From: Bradyrhizobium sp. G127
Lineage (GTDB): Bacteria; Pseudomonadota; Alphaproteobacteria; Rhizobiales; Xanthobacteraceae
Reading direction: 5' to 3'
NCBI RefSeq assembly: GCF_021502575.1
Contig: NZ_JAKFGN010000002.1
Span: 62,001-126,000, forward strand
Length of the DNA stretch: 64,000 bases
How positions within the stretch are numbered: position 1 is the first letter of the stretch; each line of letters begins with the position of its first letter. This document shows, one piece after another, positions 18,307-27,440 of the stretch. Position numbers and translations under genes: made by a program. The notes under the pieces are model-generated. The model saw nothing but the letters and a program-made list of their open reading frames with translations. It did no database searches and was not told the origin of the DNA.

Positions 18307-20052
18307 ATGGCTGAGACCTACCCAAGACCCAGATTTGGCGCTCCGCGCGAGCCGGTTGAACAGAAAAACCCGGGCAGCGGACTCGCGCGCGTGATCGATT
18401 TTGCGGTCGGCAGCCATACCCGCACGGTCGCCCTCCTGATACTCGTCGGGTTGCTGTTTTTCCTGCCCGGCTTTTTCAACATTCCGCCGGTCGACCGCGA
18501 CGAAGCGCGTTTCGCGCAGGCGACCAAACAGATGGTTGAAAGCGGCGATTTCGTTGACATCCGTTTTCAGGATGAGGTGCGCTACAAGAAGCCGGTCGGC
18601 ATCTACTGGGCGCAGGCTGCCGTGGTGGAAGGCGCATCGGCGCTCGGCCTGCCGCGCGCGCAGGTCCGCATCTGGCTCTATCGCATTCCTTCGCTGATTG
18701 GTGCCATCGGCGCGGTGCTGCTGACCTACTGGACGGCGCTCGCCTTCGTGACGCGGCGCGGCGCGCTGCTGGCCGCTCTCATCATGTGCAGCTCGATCCT
18801 GCTCGGGGTCGAGGCGCGTCTGGCCAAGACCGACGCCATGCTGCTGTTGACGACGACCGCCGTGATGGGCGCGATGGCGCGCGCCTATCTGTCGTGGCAG
18901 CGCGGAGATGACTCGCCGCAGCCCTGGCGATGGGCTGCGATCTTCTGGACCGCGATTGCGTGGGGCATTCTGCTCAAGGGTCCGCTGATCCTGATGTTCG
19001 TCGCGCTCACCGTGATCGCGCTCGCAATCATGGACCGCTCGGCGGCGTGGCTGTGGCGTCTGCGTCCCGTATGGGGACTGATGTGGACGCTGGTGCTGGT
19101 ACTGCCGTGGTTCGTCGCGATCGTTCTCAAGGCCGGCGACACGTTCTTTGCGGATTCACTTGGCGGCGACATGCTGAGCAAGGTCGCCAGCGCGAAGGAA
19201 TCGCACGGCGCGCCGCCGGGACTTTATTTCCTGCTGTTCTGGCTCACGTTCTGGCCGGGCGCGACGCTGGCGGGCATGGCGGCGCCTGCGGTCTGGCGCG
19301 CGCGGCGCGAGCCCGGCGCACAGTTCCTGCTGGCATGGCTGGTGCCGGCCTGGATCGTGTTCGAACTCGTCATCACCAAGCTGCCGCACTATGTGCTGCC
19401 GCTCTATCCGGCCATTGCCATTCTGATCGTCGGCGCGCTGGAGCGAAACGTGCTGTCGCGTTCGGCGTGGATCGTGCGCGGATCGGCATGGTGGTTCGCT
19501 GTGCCGCTGATCATCACCGTTGCCTGCATCATCGGCGCCATCGTGCTGCTGCGGCAACCGGAGTTTCTGGCATGGCCGTTCGCCGCAGGCGCGCTGATCT
19601 TCGGGCTTTTCGCCTGGTGGATGTTCGACGACTACCGCGCCGAACGCTCGCTGCTGAATGCCGTCGGCGCATCGTGGTTCATGGCGGCGTGCATTTATGG
19701 CGTGGTGGTACCTTCGCTCGCGCCGCTGTTTCCGAGCGTGCAGATCGCCCGTGCGCTCCGCAATGTGGAATGCGTCGGCCCGGCCGCGGCCGCAGCCGGT
19801 TTCCAGGAGCCGAGCCTTGTCTTCATGGTCGGCACATCGACCGTTCTGACCAACGGGTCCGGCGCGGCGGACTTCCTGCTGCAGGGGAGCTGCCGGTTCG
19901 CGCTGGTGGAATGGCGCGAGGAGCGCGCCTTCGCGCAGCGCGCCGAAGCCATCGGCCTGCGTTACAACGCCGGCGCCCGCATCGACGGTTATAACTTCTC
20001 GCAAGGCCGCGCGATCTCGGTCGCCGTCTTCCGCTCCGAAGGCACCGAATAA
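18307..20052 (+). CDS. ArnT-like glycosyltransferase (GT39/GT83, polyprenyl-phosphate sugar donor)
   Basis: 581 residues, about 11-12 membrane segments. The first periplasmic loop reads PPVDRDEARFAQATKQMVESGDFVD and VRYKKPVGIYWAQAA, which is the ArnT/PMT catalytic-loop pattern with acidic residues in DRDEAR. LGVEARLAKTDAMLLL follows, and ITKLPHYVLPLYPAIAI is the conserved later loop. Such enzymes transfer a sugar from undecaprenyl phosphate to lipid A, LPS core or proteins on the periplasmic face. The next genes encode a PAP2 phosphatase, a sugar-phosphate transferase and a LAB_N protein, all fitting a lipid-linked sugar pathway. ATG 18307 is chosen over GTG 18280. The sugar and acceptor cannot be read from the sequence. 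Confidence 0.87.
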   Translation: MAETYPRPRFGAPREPVEQKNPGSGLARVIDFAVGSHTRTVALLILVGLLFFLPGFFNIPPVDRDEARFAQATKQMVESGDFVDIRFQDEVRYKKPVGIYWAQAAVVEGASALGLPRAQVRIWLYRIPSLIGAIGAVLLTYWTALAFVTRRGALLAALIMCSSILLGVEARLAKTDAMLLLTTTAVMGAMARAYLSWQRGDDSPQPWRWAAIFWTAIAWGILLKGPLILMFVALTVIALAIMDRSAAWLWRLRPVWGLMWTLVLVLPWFVAIVLKAGDTFFADSLGGDMLSKVASAKESHGAPPGLYFLLFWLTFWPGATLAGMAAPAVWRARREPGAQFLLAWLVPAWIVFELVITKLPHYVLPLYPAIAILIVGALERNVLSRSAWIVRGSAWWFAVPLIITVACIIGAIVLLRQPEFLAWPFAAGALIFGLFAWWMFDDYRAERSLLNAVGASWFMAACIYGVVVPSLAPLFPSVQIARALRNVECVGPAAAAAGFQEPSLVFMVGTSTVLTNGSGAADFLLQGSCRFALVEWREERAFAQRAEAIGLRYNAGARIDGYNFSQGRAISVAVFRSEGTE

Positions 20053-20898
20053 ATGGCCGTCGAAGCAGGCGGCGTTCATCGGACCGGCTATCTGCCCCGG
20101 TTAGGCTTCGTCGCATGGCAGTCGGTGATGCGCCTCGTGCACGCGCCGTCGCATTCCCGCCGCGCCGAGGCCCGCCGCGCGCTGGCCCGGCGCTGGCTGG
20201 GATTGTCCGTGCTGACCGCGCTCGTCATTGGACTTCTGATGTTCGCGGTCGACGTTGCGACCATCAAACTGATGCCGCCGCGCGGCACCGCCAGCCTTTG
20301 GCCGCTGCGCTACTTCACCGATCTGGGCAAATCGGAATACGTGTTGTGGACGCTCGCGGCTGTACTTTTGGTCCTGCTGCTGATCCTGCCACGATTGAAC
20401 GGCACATCGCGCTCGGTGCTGATCGCGTTCGGCGTGCGCATGCAGTTTATCTTTTTCGCCGTGCTGGTTGCCGTTCTGACCAGCGAAGTCCTGAAATACG
20501 CCATCGGCAGAAGCCGGCCGTTCGTCGGCGGCGACGCCAATGCGTTCTATTACGAACACTTCTCCGGAAGTCCGGCGTTTGCGAGCCTGCCGTCCGGTCA
20601 TGCGACCACGGCGTTCGCACTGGCCTTCGCGGTGTCGGCGGTGTGGCGAAAGGCGACGCTTGTCATGTTCGTCTATGCGGTGCTGATCTGCCTCAGCAGG
20701 ATCGTGCTGCTGGCGCATCATCCGAGCGACGTGGTCGGCGGCGCACTGACCGGCGTCATCGGTGCGATGTTCGTCCGATACTGGTTCGCGGCCCGCCGCC
20801 TTGGCTTCAAAATCGGCCGGGACGGGTCGATTTATCCCCTCGCAGGGCCATCCTGGCCCGCCCTGAAAAGGGTTGCCCGCGAGGCGTTCGCGCCATAA
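20053..20898 (+). CDS. PAP2 superfamily membrane phosphatase
   Basis: 281 residues, about six membrane segments. All three phosphatase motifs are present: KYAIGRSRP (K-x6-RP), the PSGH in SLPSGHATTAFAL, and SRIVLLAHHPSD (SR-x5-H-x3-D). PAP2 enzymes of this type dephosphorylate lipid substrates such as undecaprenyl pyrophosphate, phosphatidylglycerol phosphate or lipid A. The gene follows the ArnT-like gene with no gap. The setting suggests recycling of polyprenyl phosphate or an LpxE/F-like lipid A phosphatase. Choosing among these needs an assay. Confidence 0.9.
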   Translation: MAVEAGGVHRTGYLPRLGFVAWQSVMRLVHAPSHSRRAEARRALARRWLGLSVLTALVIGLLMFAVDVATIKLMPPRGTASLWPLRYFTDLGKSEYVLWTLAAVLLVLLLILPRLNGTSRSVLIAFGVRMQFIFFAVLVAVLTSEVLKYAIGRSRPFVGGDANAFYYEHFSGSPAFASLPSGHATTAFALAFAVSAVWRKATLVMFVYAVLICLSRIVLLAHHPSDVVGGALTGVIGAMFVRYWFAARRLGFKIGRDGSIYPLAGPSWPALKRVAREAFAP

Positions 20899-20959
20899 GA
20901 AGCGGTCGCCCCATGCGGCGATTTGACCGCATTTCCGGGCGTTTGGACCCCATCGGTAT

Positions 20960-21715
20960 ATGAGCGATCAAGCACCAAATTCCGGCCTGCCGGCCCCCGA
21001 CGTATCGATTGTGGTTCCGGTCCGCAACGAGCAGGACAACGTCGCGCCGCTGATCGCGGAGATCGCGGCGGCGCTCGATGGCCGCTGGGCCTACGAGATC
21101 GTCTATGTCAACGACGGCTCGACCGACGCGACCGGCGAACGGCTCGCCGCCGAAATGCGCGTGCGGAAAAACCTGCGCCAGATTCGTCATGCCGCCTCGT
21201 CGGGACAATCCGCTGCCGTCCGCACCGGCATCCGCATGGCGCGCGGCAAGATCGTCGCAACGCTCGACGGCGACGGCCAGAACAATCCCGCATTTCTTCC
21301 GGCTTTGATCGAAGCCATCGAGAAGGGCGGCGACAAGGTCGGGCTCGCCGCCGGTCAGCGTGTCGGCCGCAAGGACACCGCCTTCAAGAGATTCCAGTCG
21401 CGCACGGCCAACCGCGTGCGCAATGCGATCCTGCACGACGGCACTCGCGATACCGGCTGCGGCCTGAAGGCGCTGCGCCGCGACGTGTTCCTCGCCTTGC
21501 CGTATTTCGATGGTCTGCATCGGTTTCTTCCGGCGCTGGTGCGCCGTGAAGGCTTCGATATCGTCTATGTCGATGTGATCGACCGGCCGCGGCACTCCGG
21601 CGTGTCGAACTATGGCTTCTTCGACCGGCTGTGGATCGGGATCATGGATCTGGCCGGGGTGTGGTGGCTGATCCGCCGCAAGAAATCGACGCCGGTGGCG
21701 ACGGAGGTGGTGTGA
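20960..21715 (+). CDS. Glycosyltransferase family 2, dolichyl-phosphate-mannose-synthase/ArnC-like
   Basis: 251 residues, no membrane segments in the GT-A domain. PDVSIVVPVRNEQDNVAPLI and YVNDGSTDATGE give the nucleotide-binding start, and ATLDGDGQNNPAFLP carries the metal-binding D-x-D. DTGCGLKALRRDVF is typical of the DPM1/ArnC group. It should transfer a sugar from a nucleotide donor to polyprenyl phosphate on the cytoplasmic side, making the donor used by the ArnT-like enzyme two genes upstream. Its stop overlaps the next start by one base. Confidence 0.88.
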   Translation: MSDQAPNSGLPAPDVSIVVPVRNEQDNVAPLIAEIAAALDGRWAYEIVYVNDGSTDATGERLAAEMRVRKNLRQIRHAASSGQSAAVRTGIRMARGKIVATLDGDGQNNPAFLPALIEAIEKGGDKVGLAAGQRVGRKDTAFKRFQSRTANRVRNAILHDGTRDTGCGLKALRRDVFLALPYFDGLHRFLPALVRREGFDIVYVDVIDRPRHSGVSNYGFFDRLWIGIMDLAGVWWLIRRKKSTPVATEVV

Positions 21716-22053
21716 TGCTGATTCACTTTGGCCAGCAGCTTGGCGACTACCTCTACGACGTGTTCGTTGCAAAGTTCGACTTCTGGCTCGCGTTCGGCCT
21801 GATCGCGCAACTGGCATTTACAGCACGGTTTCTCGTGCAGTGGATTTCCAGCGAGCGCGCCGGCCAGAGCGTGGTGCCGATCGCGTTCTGGTTCTTCTCG
21901 ATCGCCGGTGGCTTGATGACCCTGATCTACGGCATCGCCAAGCGCGAGCCGGTCATCATCCTCGGACAGGGACTGGCGACGATCATCTACGTCCGCAACA
22001 TCATGCTGATCGTGAAGAACAGGGGCAGGGGCTCGAAGGTCGAGAAGACCTGA
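21715..22053 (+). CDS. Lipid A biosynthesis N-terminal (LAB_N) domain membrane protein
   Basis: 112 residues with three hydrophobic segments. The blocks FTARFLVQWISSERAGQSVVP and AFWFFSIAGGLMTLIYGIAKREPV are the LAB_N domain, also found at the N-terminus of some lipid A disaccharide synthases. Stand-alone LAB_N proteins are usually next to ArnC/DPM-type transferases, as here, and may act as small membrane partners or flippase-like subunits for the lipid-linked sugar. That role is inferred. ATG 21715 overlaps the previous stop (TGATG). Confidence 0.85.
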   Translation: MLIHFGQQLGDYLYDVFVAKFDFWLAFGLIAQLAFTARFLVQWISSERAGQSVVPIAFWFFSIAGGLMTLIYGIAKREPVIILGQGLATIIYVRNIMLIVKNRGRGSKVEKT

Positions 22054-22071
22054 GGTCTTTGGAAGATGCGC

Positions 22072-22180
22072 CGTCACCCTGAGGTGCCGTAGCGAAGCGG
22101 AGGCATCGAAGGGCGGCGGCGCTATCGCGGACAGTCATCCTTCGAGGCTCGCCGAAGGTGGCTCGCACCTCAGGATGACG
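22072..22180. repeat. Intergenic palindromic repeat, family A copy 1
   Basis: CGTCACCCTGAGGTGC at the left end pairs with GCACCTCAGGATGACG at the right, with an inner AGCGGAGGCATCGAAGG / CATCCTTCGAGGCTCGC pair. A second copy is at 54338-54440. It sits between the LAB_N gene and metC, which are convergent. Confidence 0.85.
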
Positions 22181-22205
22181 AGCCGTATCGCGACACTATC
22201 GCCGG

Positions 22206-23402
22206 CTACTTCGCCGCGTTGAACGCCTCAAAGCCGCGCGCCAGATCCGCTTTCAGGTCGTCGAGATTTTCCAGACCGATGTGGAAGCGCAGGGTCGGAC
22301 CGCCGGGATTCCATGCGGTCGCCGTGCGATAGGACGAACAGTCGAACGGGATCACCAGACTCTCGAAACCGCCCCACGAATAGCCCATCCCGAACAGTTT
22401 CACCGTATCGAGCAACGCGTCCACGGCCTGCTTCGATGCCGGCTTCAGCACGATGCTGAACAGGCCGGTGGCGCCGGTGAAATCGCGTTTCCAGATCGCG
22501 TGACCCGGATCGCTCTCGAGAGCAGGGTGGATCACGCGAAGAACCTCCGGCCGCGCGGCGAACCAGTGTGCCATATCGAGGCCCGCCTGCTGATGATGCG
22601 CGAGGCGGACAGCCAGCGTGCGGACGCCGCGTAACGCCAGAAACACATCGTCCGGACCGGCGCAGACGCCAAGCAGGCGGATCGCCTCTGTAATCAAGGG
22701 CCATGTCTTTGCATTGGCCGAGATCGTTCCGAACATGATGTCGGAATGTCCGCCGAGATATTTCGTCGCCGCCTGGATGCTGATGTCGACGCCCTGATCC
22801 AGCGAACGGTGAAACAGCGGCGTCGCCCAGGTGTTGTCGTCGACAACAAGCGCGCCTCTGGCATGCGCGACAGCGGCGATGGCGGGAATGTCCGGCATCT
22901 CGAACGACTGCGACCCCGGCGCTTCGACCAGAACGGCCTTGGTGTTCGGCTTGAACAGCTTCGCGATCCCGGCGCCAATCAGCGGATCGAAATAGTCGGT
23001 CTCGACACCGTAGCGCTTCAGCAGGCTGTCACAAAAATTCCGCGTGGGACGATAGGCGCTGTCGATAACGAGCAAGTGATCGCCCGCCTTGAGAATCGCC
23101 AGCAGGGCCGTGGAGATCGCCGCCACACCGGACGGTGCAAGACCGACGCCGGCGCAGTTCGGCCCTTCGAGGGTCATCAGCGCCTGCTGCAGCGCCTTGG
23201 TGGTCGGCGTGCCGTGGCGGCCGTACTGAAACTCGCCGCGATGCGCATGCAGATCGTCCGCGGTTGGATAAAGCACCGTGGAGCCCCGCACGACGGGCGG
23301 ATTGATGAAGCCCTTTTGCGCGACAGTATCGCGGCCGGATGTCACCAGTTCGGTCTGCGGATCGAGTCGCAGGGAAGAGCCATCGTCTTTGGGGAGAATC
23401 AT
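22206..23402 (-). CDS. metC: Cystathionine beta-lyase
   Basis: 398 residues, a fold-type I PLP enzyme of the Cys/Met metabolism family. It splits cystathionine to homocysteine, pyruvate and ammonia in methionine synthesis. YGRHGTPTTKALQQAL is the conserved N-terminal block, LVVDDNTWATPLF carries the PLP-binding Asp, and IQAATKYLGGHSD the Schiff-base lysine. GYSWGGFESLVIPFD near the C-terminus is typical of MetC rather than cystathionine gamma-synthase. I use the ATG at 23402, giving a normal MetC length; the frame is open 38 codons further but that part is poorly coding. A promoter-like pair (23488-23516) lies upstream, divergent from aapJ. Confidence 0.93.
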   Translation of the reverse strand: MILPKDDGSSLRLDPQTELVTSGRDTVAQKGFINPPVVRGSTVLYPTADDLHAHRGEFQYGRHGTPTTKALQQALMTLEGPNCAGVGLAPSGVAAISTALLAILKAGDHLLVIDSAYRPTRNFCDSLLKRYGVETDYFDPLIGAGIAKLFKPNTKAVLVEAPGSQSFEMPDIPAIAAVAHARGALVVDDNTWATPLFHRSLDQGVDISIQAATKYLGGHSDIMFGTISANAKTWPLITEAIRLLGVCAGPDDVFLALRGVRTLAVRLAHHQQAGLDMAHWFAARPEVLRVIHPALESDPGHAIWKRDFTGATGLFSIVLKPASKQAVDALLDTVKLFGMGYSWGGFESLVIPFDCSSYRTATAWNPGGPTLRFHIGLENLDDLKADLARGFEAFNAAK

Positions 23403-23487
23403 GTGACGTTCACTTGTGAGAAGACATCTTGCCGCAGAGGCAGCGTTGCCCGGTAAAAGGGCAATGGATTGTTTATAAGGTATGCTC

Positions 23488-23516
23488 AGTAAGCTGACCG
23501 CAATGGCGGACGTCAA
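23488..23516 (-). promoter_or_regulatory. Predicted sigma-70-type promoter of metC
   Basis: On the minus strand TTGACG, 17 bases, then CTTACT. The -10 is weak. Confidence 0.35.
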
Positions 23517-23520
23517 CCCC

Positions 23521-23549
23521 TTGACCCGTCGCGCCCGGCGTTCTGTTAT
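23521..23549 (+). promoter_or_regulatory. Predicted sigma-70-type promoter of aapJQMP
   Basis: TTGACC, 17 bases, then TGTTAT, about 105 bases before the aapJ start. It is back-to-back with the metC promoter, with only four bases between the two -35 boxes. Confidence 0.4.
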
Positions 23550-23653
23550 GCAGACCAGATATTTAGAAGCCGTTCCGTGCGCTTGTGCAGGATCGTTTTA
23601 TCTCGCGCGACGTTGTCCGTCGCCGGCGCCGAACCATCGAGAAAGGCCATTCC

Positions 23654-24694
23654 ATGAAACGCGTATCGCTCGCTCTGATTCCTCTTCTTGCCGCGTTCGC
23701 CGTTCAGACCGCCCAGGCGCAATCGCAGGACAAGCCGAGAGACCGGGGAACGCTGCAGAGCGTGAAGGACCGCGGCACACTGTCCTGCGGCGTGAGCCAG
23801 GGCCTGCCGGGTTTCTCGGCGCCGGACGACAAGGGCAACTGGACCGGCCTCGACGTCGATGTCTGCCGCGCCATTGCGGCGGCGATCTTCAACGACGCCA
23901 CCAAGGTGAAATTCGTGCCGCTGTCGGCGAAGGACCGCTTCACCGCCCTGCAATCCGGCGAAATCGACGTGCTGTCACGCAACTCGACATGGACGCTGTC
24001 GCGCGACACCTCGCTCGGCCTGAACTACACCGGCATTTCCTATTATGACGGGCAGGGCTTCCTTGTTCGCAAATCGCTCAAGGTCAATTCCGCGCTGGAG
24101 CTGAATAGCGCGTCGATCTGCGTGCAGACCGGCACCACCAACGAGCAGAACGTCTCGGACTACTTCAAGGGCAACAACATGAAGTACGAGCTGATCGCTT
24201 TCGGCACCGCGGACGAGACCGTGAAAGCCTACGAGTCCGGCCGCTGCGACGTGTTCACCTCCGACGTGTCGCAGCTTTATGCCGAACGCCTCAAGCTGGC
24301 CGCGCCGGCCGATCATGCGGTGCTGCCGGAAGTGATCTCGAAGGAACCGCTCGGCCCCGTCGTGCGCCACGGCGACGACCAGTGGTTCGACATCGTCAAG
24401 TGGACATTGTTCGCCATGATCAACGCCGAGGAATACGCCGTCACGCAGAAAAACGTCGACGAGATGGCGAAGTCGAACAAGCCAGAATTGAAGCGCATCT
24501 TCGGCACCGACGGCAATCTCGGCGAACAGCTTGGCCTGACCAAGGACTGGGTCACGCGCATCATCAAGGCCACCGGCAACTATGGCGAGTCGTTCGACCG
24601 CAACGTCGGCGCCGGCTCCAAACTCCAGATCGCGCGCGGACTGAACAAGCTCTGGAACCAGGGCGGGCTGCAATACGCGCCGCCGATCCGGTAA
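23654..24694 (+). CDS. aapJ: General L-amino acid ABC transporter, periplasmic binding protein
   Basis: 346 residues with a signal peptide (KRVSLALIPLLAAFAVQTAQA). RGTLSCGVSQGLPGFSAPDDKG starts the mature binding domain, and VDVCRAIAAAIFND and GEIDVLSRNSTWTLSRDT are AapJ/BztA hallmarks. It is longer than ordinary polar-amino-acid binding proteins (about 260), as expected for AapJ. It delivers a broad range of L-amino acids to the AapQM channel. GAAAGG eight bases before ATG 23654 decides the start. First gene of the operon aapJQMP. Confidence 0.95.
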   Translation: MKRVSLALIPLLAAFAVQTAQAQSQDKPRDRGTLQSVKDRGTLSCGVSQGLPGFSAPDDKGNWTGLDVDVCRAIAAAIFNDATKVKFVPLSAKDRFTALQSGEIDVLSRNSTWTLSRDTSLGLNYTGISYYDGQGFLVRKSLKVNSALELNSASICVQTGTTNEQNVSDYFKGNNMKYELIAFGTADETVKAYESGRCDVFTSDVSQLYAERLKLAAPADHAVLPEVISKEPLGPVVRHGDDQWFDIVKWTLFAMINAEEYAVTQKNVDEMAKSNKPELKRIFGTDGNLGEQLGLTKDWVTRIIKATGNYGESFDRNVGAGSKLQIARGLNKLWNQGGLQYAPPIR

Positions 24695-24714
24695 CGGCGT
24701 TGCCCGACGCGGCA

Positions 24715-25920
24715 ATGGCTGACGCCCCCCGCAAGCCGCCGCTCCGGCTGGTCGCCCGGCTTCGCCGCACGCTCGGCGGGCAGGCGGGGTGGGCCGGAGT
24801 AGTCATCCAGATCCTGTTTGTCGCCGCCGTGGTCTGGATCGGTTACGAGATTGTCGAGAACGCGCGCGCCAACCTGCAGGCGCAACGGATCGCATCGGGC
24901 TTCGGCTTCCTGTCGAATACCGCGAGCTTCGCCGTCAGTCAGGCGCTGATTCCATTCAGCGAAAGCGATACCTATGCGCGGGTGTTCGTGGTCGGCCTCT
25001 TGAACACACTGCTGGTTTCCATCGTCGGCATCGCGATCGCCACCATCATCGGCGTCGCCGTGGCGCTGGGACGGCTGTCGCCGAACTGGCTGCTGGCGCG
25101 GATTTCCGGCGGCTATGTCGAGCTGATCCGCAACCTGCCGCTGCTGTTCCAGATTCTGTTCTGGTATCTGGCCGTGCTGGCGACGCTGCCCAATCCGCGG
25201 CAGAGCATCTCGCTGCTGGGCTCCGTGTTTCTCAGCAATCGCGGGCTGGTCGTGCCCAATCCGGTGCCGCAGCCGTCGTTCGGCGTGTTCGCGGTGGCAA
25301 TTGCGGTCGGCATCGTGGCGTCGCTCGTGATGCGCAGCTATGCGCGGCATCAGTTGTTCGCCAAGGGCGAGAAGCTGACGATCTGGCCGTTCGCGCTGGC
25401 GACACTGATCGGTCTGCCCGCGCTGGCGGCAGTTATGTTCGGGGCGCCGGTTAAGTTCGACATGCCGGAATTGAAAGGCTTCAACTTCGCGGGCGGCGCG
25501 CGGGTGCTGCCGGAATTCGCCGCGCTGACCATTGCACTCTCGACTTACACCGCCGCATTCATTGCCGAGATCGTGCGCGCGGGAATTCAATCGGTGCCGA
25601 AGGGCCAGATGGAGGCGGGGGCGTCGCTCGGCCTCACGCGCGGCCAGACGCTGCGGCAGGTCGTCATTCCGCAGGCGATGCGCGTGATCCTGCCGCCGCT
25701 GACCAACCAGTATCTCAACCTCACCAAGAATTCGTCGCTCGCGGTGGCCATCGGCTATCCGGATCTGTTCTCGGTGTTCGCCGGCACGGCATTGAGCCAG
25801 ACCGGGCAGGCGGTCGAGATCATCGCGCTGACCATGGGCGTCTATCTGCTGCTGTCGCTGGTCACCAGCGCGATCATGAGTTTCTACGGCTGGCGCCTGA
25901 ACCGGAGCCTCGCCGCATGA
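24715..25920 (+). CDS. aapQ: General L-amino acid ABC transporter permease
   Basis: 401 residues, about eight membrane segments. Two family features are clear: the split permease domain with GYVELIRNLPLLFQILFWYL, and the EAA loop EAGASLGLTRGQTLRQVVIP. The long spacer between them is characteristic of AapQ/BztB compared with the shorter HisM/GlnP types. It forms the inner-membrane channel with AapM. It starts about 20 bases after aapJ (ATG 24715; upstream codons of the frame overlap aapJ). It overlaps aapM by ATGA. Confidence 0.94.
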   Translation: MADAPRKPPLRLVARLRRTLGGQAGWAGVVIQILFVAAVVWIGYEIVENARANLQAQRIASGFGFLSNTASFAVSQALIPFSESDTYARVFVVGLLNTLLVSIVGIAIATIIGVAVALGRLSPNWLLARISGGYVELIRNLPLLFQILFWYLAVLATLPNPRQSISLLGSVFLSNRGLVVPNPVPQPSFGVFAVAIAVGIVASLVMRSYARHQLFAKGEKLTIWPFALATLIGLPALAAVMFGAPVKFDMPELKGFNFAGGARVLPEFAALTIALSTYTAAFIAEIVRAGIQSVPKGQMEAGASLGLTRGQTLRQVVIPQAMRVILPPLTNQYLNLTKNSSLAVAIGYPDLFSVFAGTALSQTGQAVEIIALTMGVYLLLSLVTSAIMSFYGWRLNRSLAA

Positions 25921-27431
25921 CCGAGCAGGCTGCATTCATCCGGACCGATCTTGTCGCGCCCCGCACCGCGCCGGTCAAAACGACGGGTGTCGTCGGCTTT
26001 GCGCGCGAGCGGCTGTTCAACTCGCCGCTCAACATCATGATGACAGTGGCAGGCGCAATTCTGCTGTGGCTGATCCTGGTGCCCACGGTGAAGTTCCTGT
26101 TTGTCGACGCGGTGTGGACCGGCAGCGACCGCAACGCCTGCCTTGAGGCCAACGTGGGTCGTGTGGTCGGCGCCTGCTGGCCGTTCGTGCAGGCGAAGTT
26201 CGATCAGTTCATCTACGGCTTTTATCCCGCCGACCAGCGCTGGCGCGTCAATCTCACGTTTGTATTGGGCGCGCTGCTGCTGTTGCCGCTGCTGATCCCG
26301 CGCGCGCCGGCGAAAGCGCTCAACTCGGGGCTGTTCTTCATCGCCTATCCGGTGATCGGGTTCTTCCTGCTGCGCGGCGGCGGATTGAAAGGCTTCGCCG
26401 TGCACTGGATCGCCGATCTCGGATCGGGTCTGGCGTTGAGTTTTCAGGAGGCAGGCGGCCGCCTCGCATCCACGGCAACGGCAGGTGCGCCGGGGCAGGT
26501 CATTTCCTTCCTCGGCAGGCTGGTCGGCTGGATCGGGGATGGACTGGCTCTGCTGGCGTGGCCGCTCGCATGGCTGCGCGATTATATCGAGCGCTTCCAT
26601 TCGCCGCTGTGGGCGGACTTCATCGCGACCGCGATCATCGTCTCATTGCTGATGTTTGTCCTGACCGGAGGTGTCCGCAACGGCTGGCGCGCCTTGTTCA
26701 CGAGCATCGCGATCTTTGCCGGCACCGCCGTTGTGATCGCGGTGATGGGTCTCGATCGCGGCGGGTTGCCGATTGTCGATACCCGCGCATGGGGCGGCCT
26801 TTTGGTAACGCTGGTGGTGTCGGTCACCGGCATCGTCGCGTCGATGCCGGTCGGCATGGCGCTGGCGCTGGGACGACGCTCGACCATTCCGCTGATCCGC
26901 GTGTTTTCGATTGCCTTCATCGAATTCTGGCGCGGCGTGCCGCTGATCACGGTGCTGTTCTTCGCCACCTACATGCTGCCGCTGTTCCTGCCCGGCAACT
27001 TCACCGTGGATGGACTGGTGCGGGTGCTGATCGGCATCGCGCTGTTCGCGGGCGCGTACAATGCCGAGGTCATTCGCGGCGGGTTGCAGGCGGTGCCGCG
27101 TGGCCAGCCGGAAGCCGCCAGCGCGCTCGGGCTGTCGTACTGGAAGACCACGGGCCTGATCGTGATGCCGCAGGCGCTGCGCCACGTCATTCCGGGACTC
27201 GTCAACTCCTTCATCGCACTGTTCAAGGACACCACGCTGGTGCTGATTGTGGCGATCTTCGACCTGCTCGGCCAGTTGCGCGCCTCGTTCGCCGATCCGA
27301 ACTGGGCAACGCCGACCACGCTGTTCACCGGCTTCGCCTTCACCGGCATTATCTATTTCGTGTTCTGCTTCGGAATGTCGCGCTACTCGCTGTTCGTGGA
27401 ACGGCGGCTGAATGCCCACAAGAATGTCTGA
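25917..27431 (+). CDS. aapM: General L-amino acid ABC transporter permease
   Basis: 504 residues, about ten membrane segments, the larger partner of AapQ. SIAFIEFWRGVPLITVLFFATY and the EAA loop EAASALGLSYWKTTGLIVMPQ mark the permease core in the C-terminal half. The N-terminal half has additional membrane segments and a large loop, as in AapM/BztC. Start by ATGA overlap with aapQ implies translational coupling. Confidence 0.94.
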   Translation: MTEQAAFIRTDLVAPRTAPVKTTGVVGFARERLFNSPLNIMMTVAGAILLWLILVPTVKFLFVDAVWTGSDRNACLEANVGRVVGACWPFVQAKFDQFIYGFYPADQRWRVNLTFVLGALLLLPLLIPRAPAKALNSGLFFIAYPVIGFFLLRGGGLKGFAVHWIADLGSGLALSFQEAGGRLASTATAGAPGQVISFLGRLVGWIGDGLALLAWPLAWLRDYIERFHSPLWADFIATAIIVSLLMFVLTGGVRNGWRALFTSIAIFAGTAVVIAVMGLDRGGLPIVDTRAWGGLLVTLVVSVTGIVASMPVGMALALGRRSTIPLIRVFSIAFIEFWRGVPLITVLFFATYMLPLFLPGNFTVDGLVRVLIGIALFAGAYNAEVIRGGLQAVPRGQPEAASALGLSYWKTTGLIVMPQALRHVIPGLVNSFIALFKDTTLVLIVAIFDLLGQLRASFADPNWATPTTLFTGFAFTGIIYFVFCFGMSRYSLFVERRLNAHKNV

Positions 27432-27440
27432 GATGAAATC

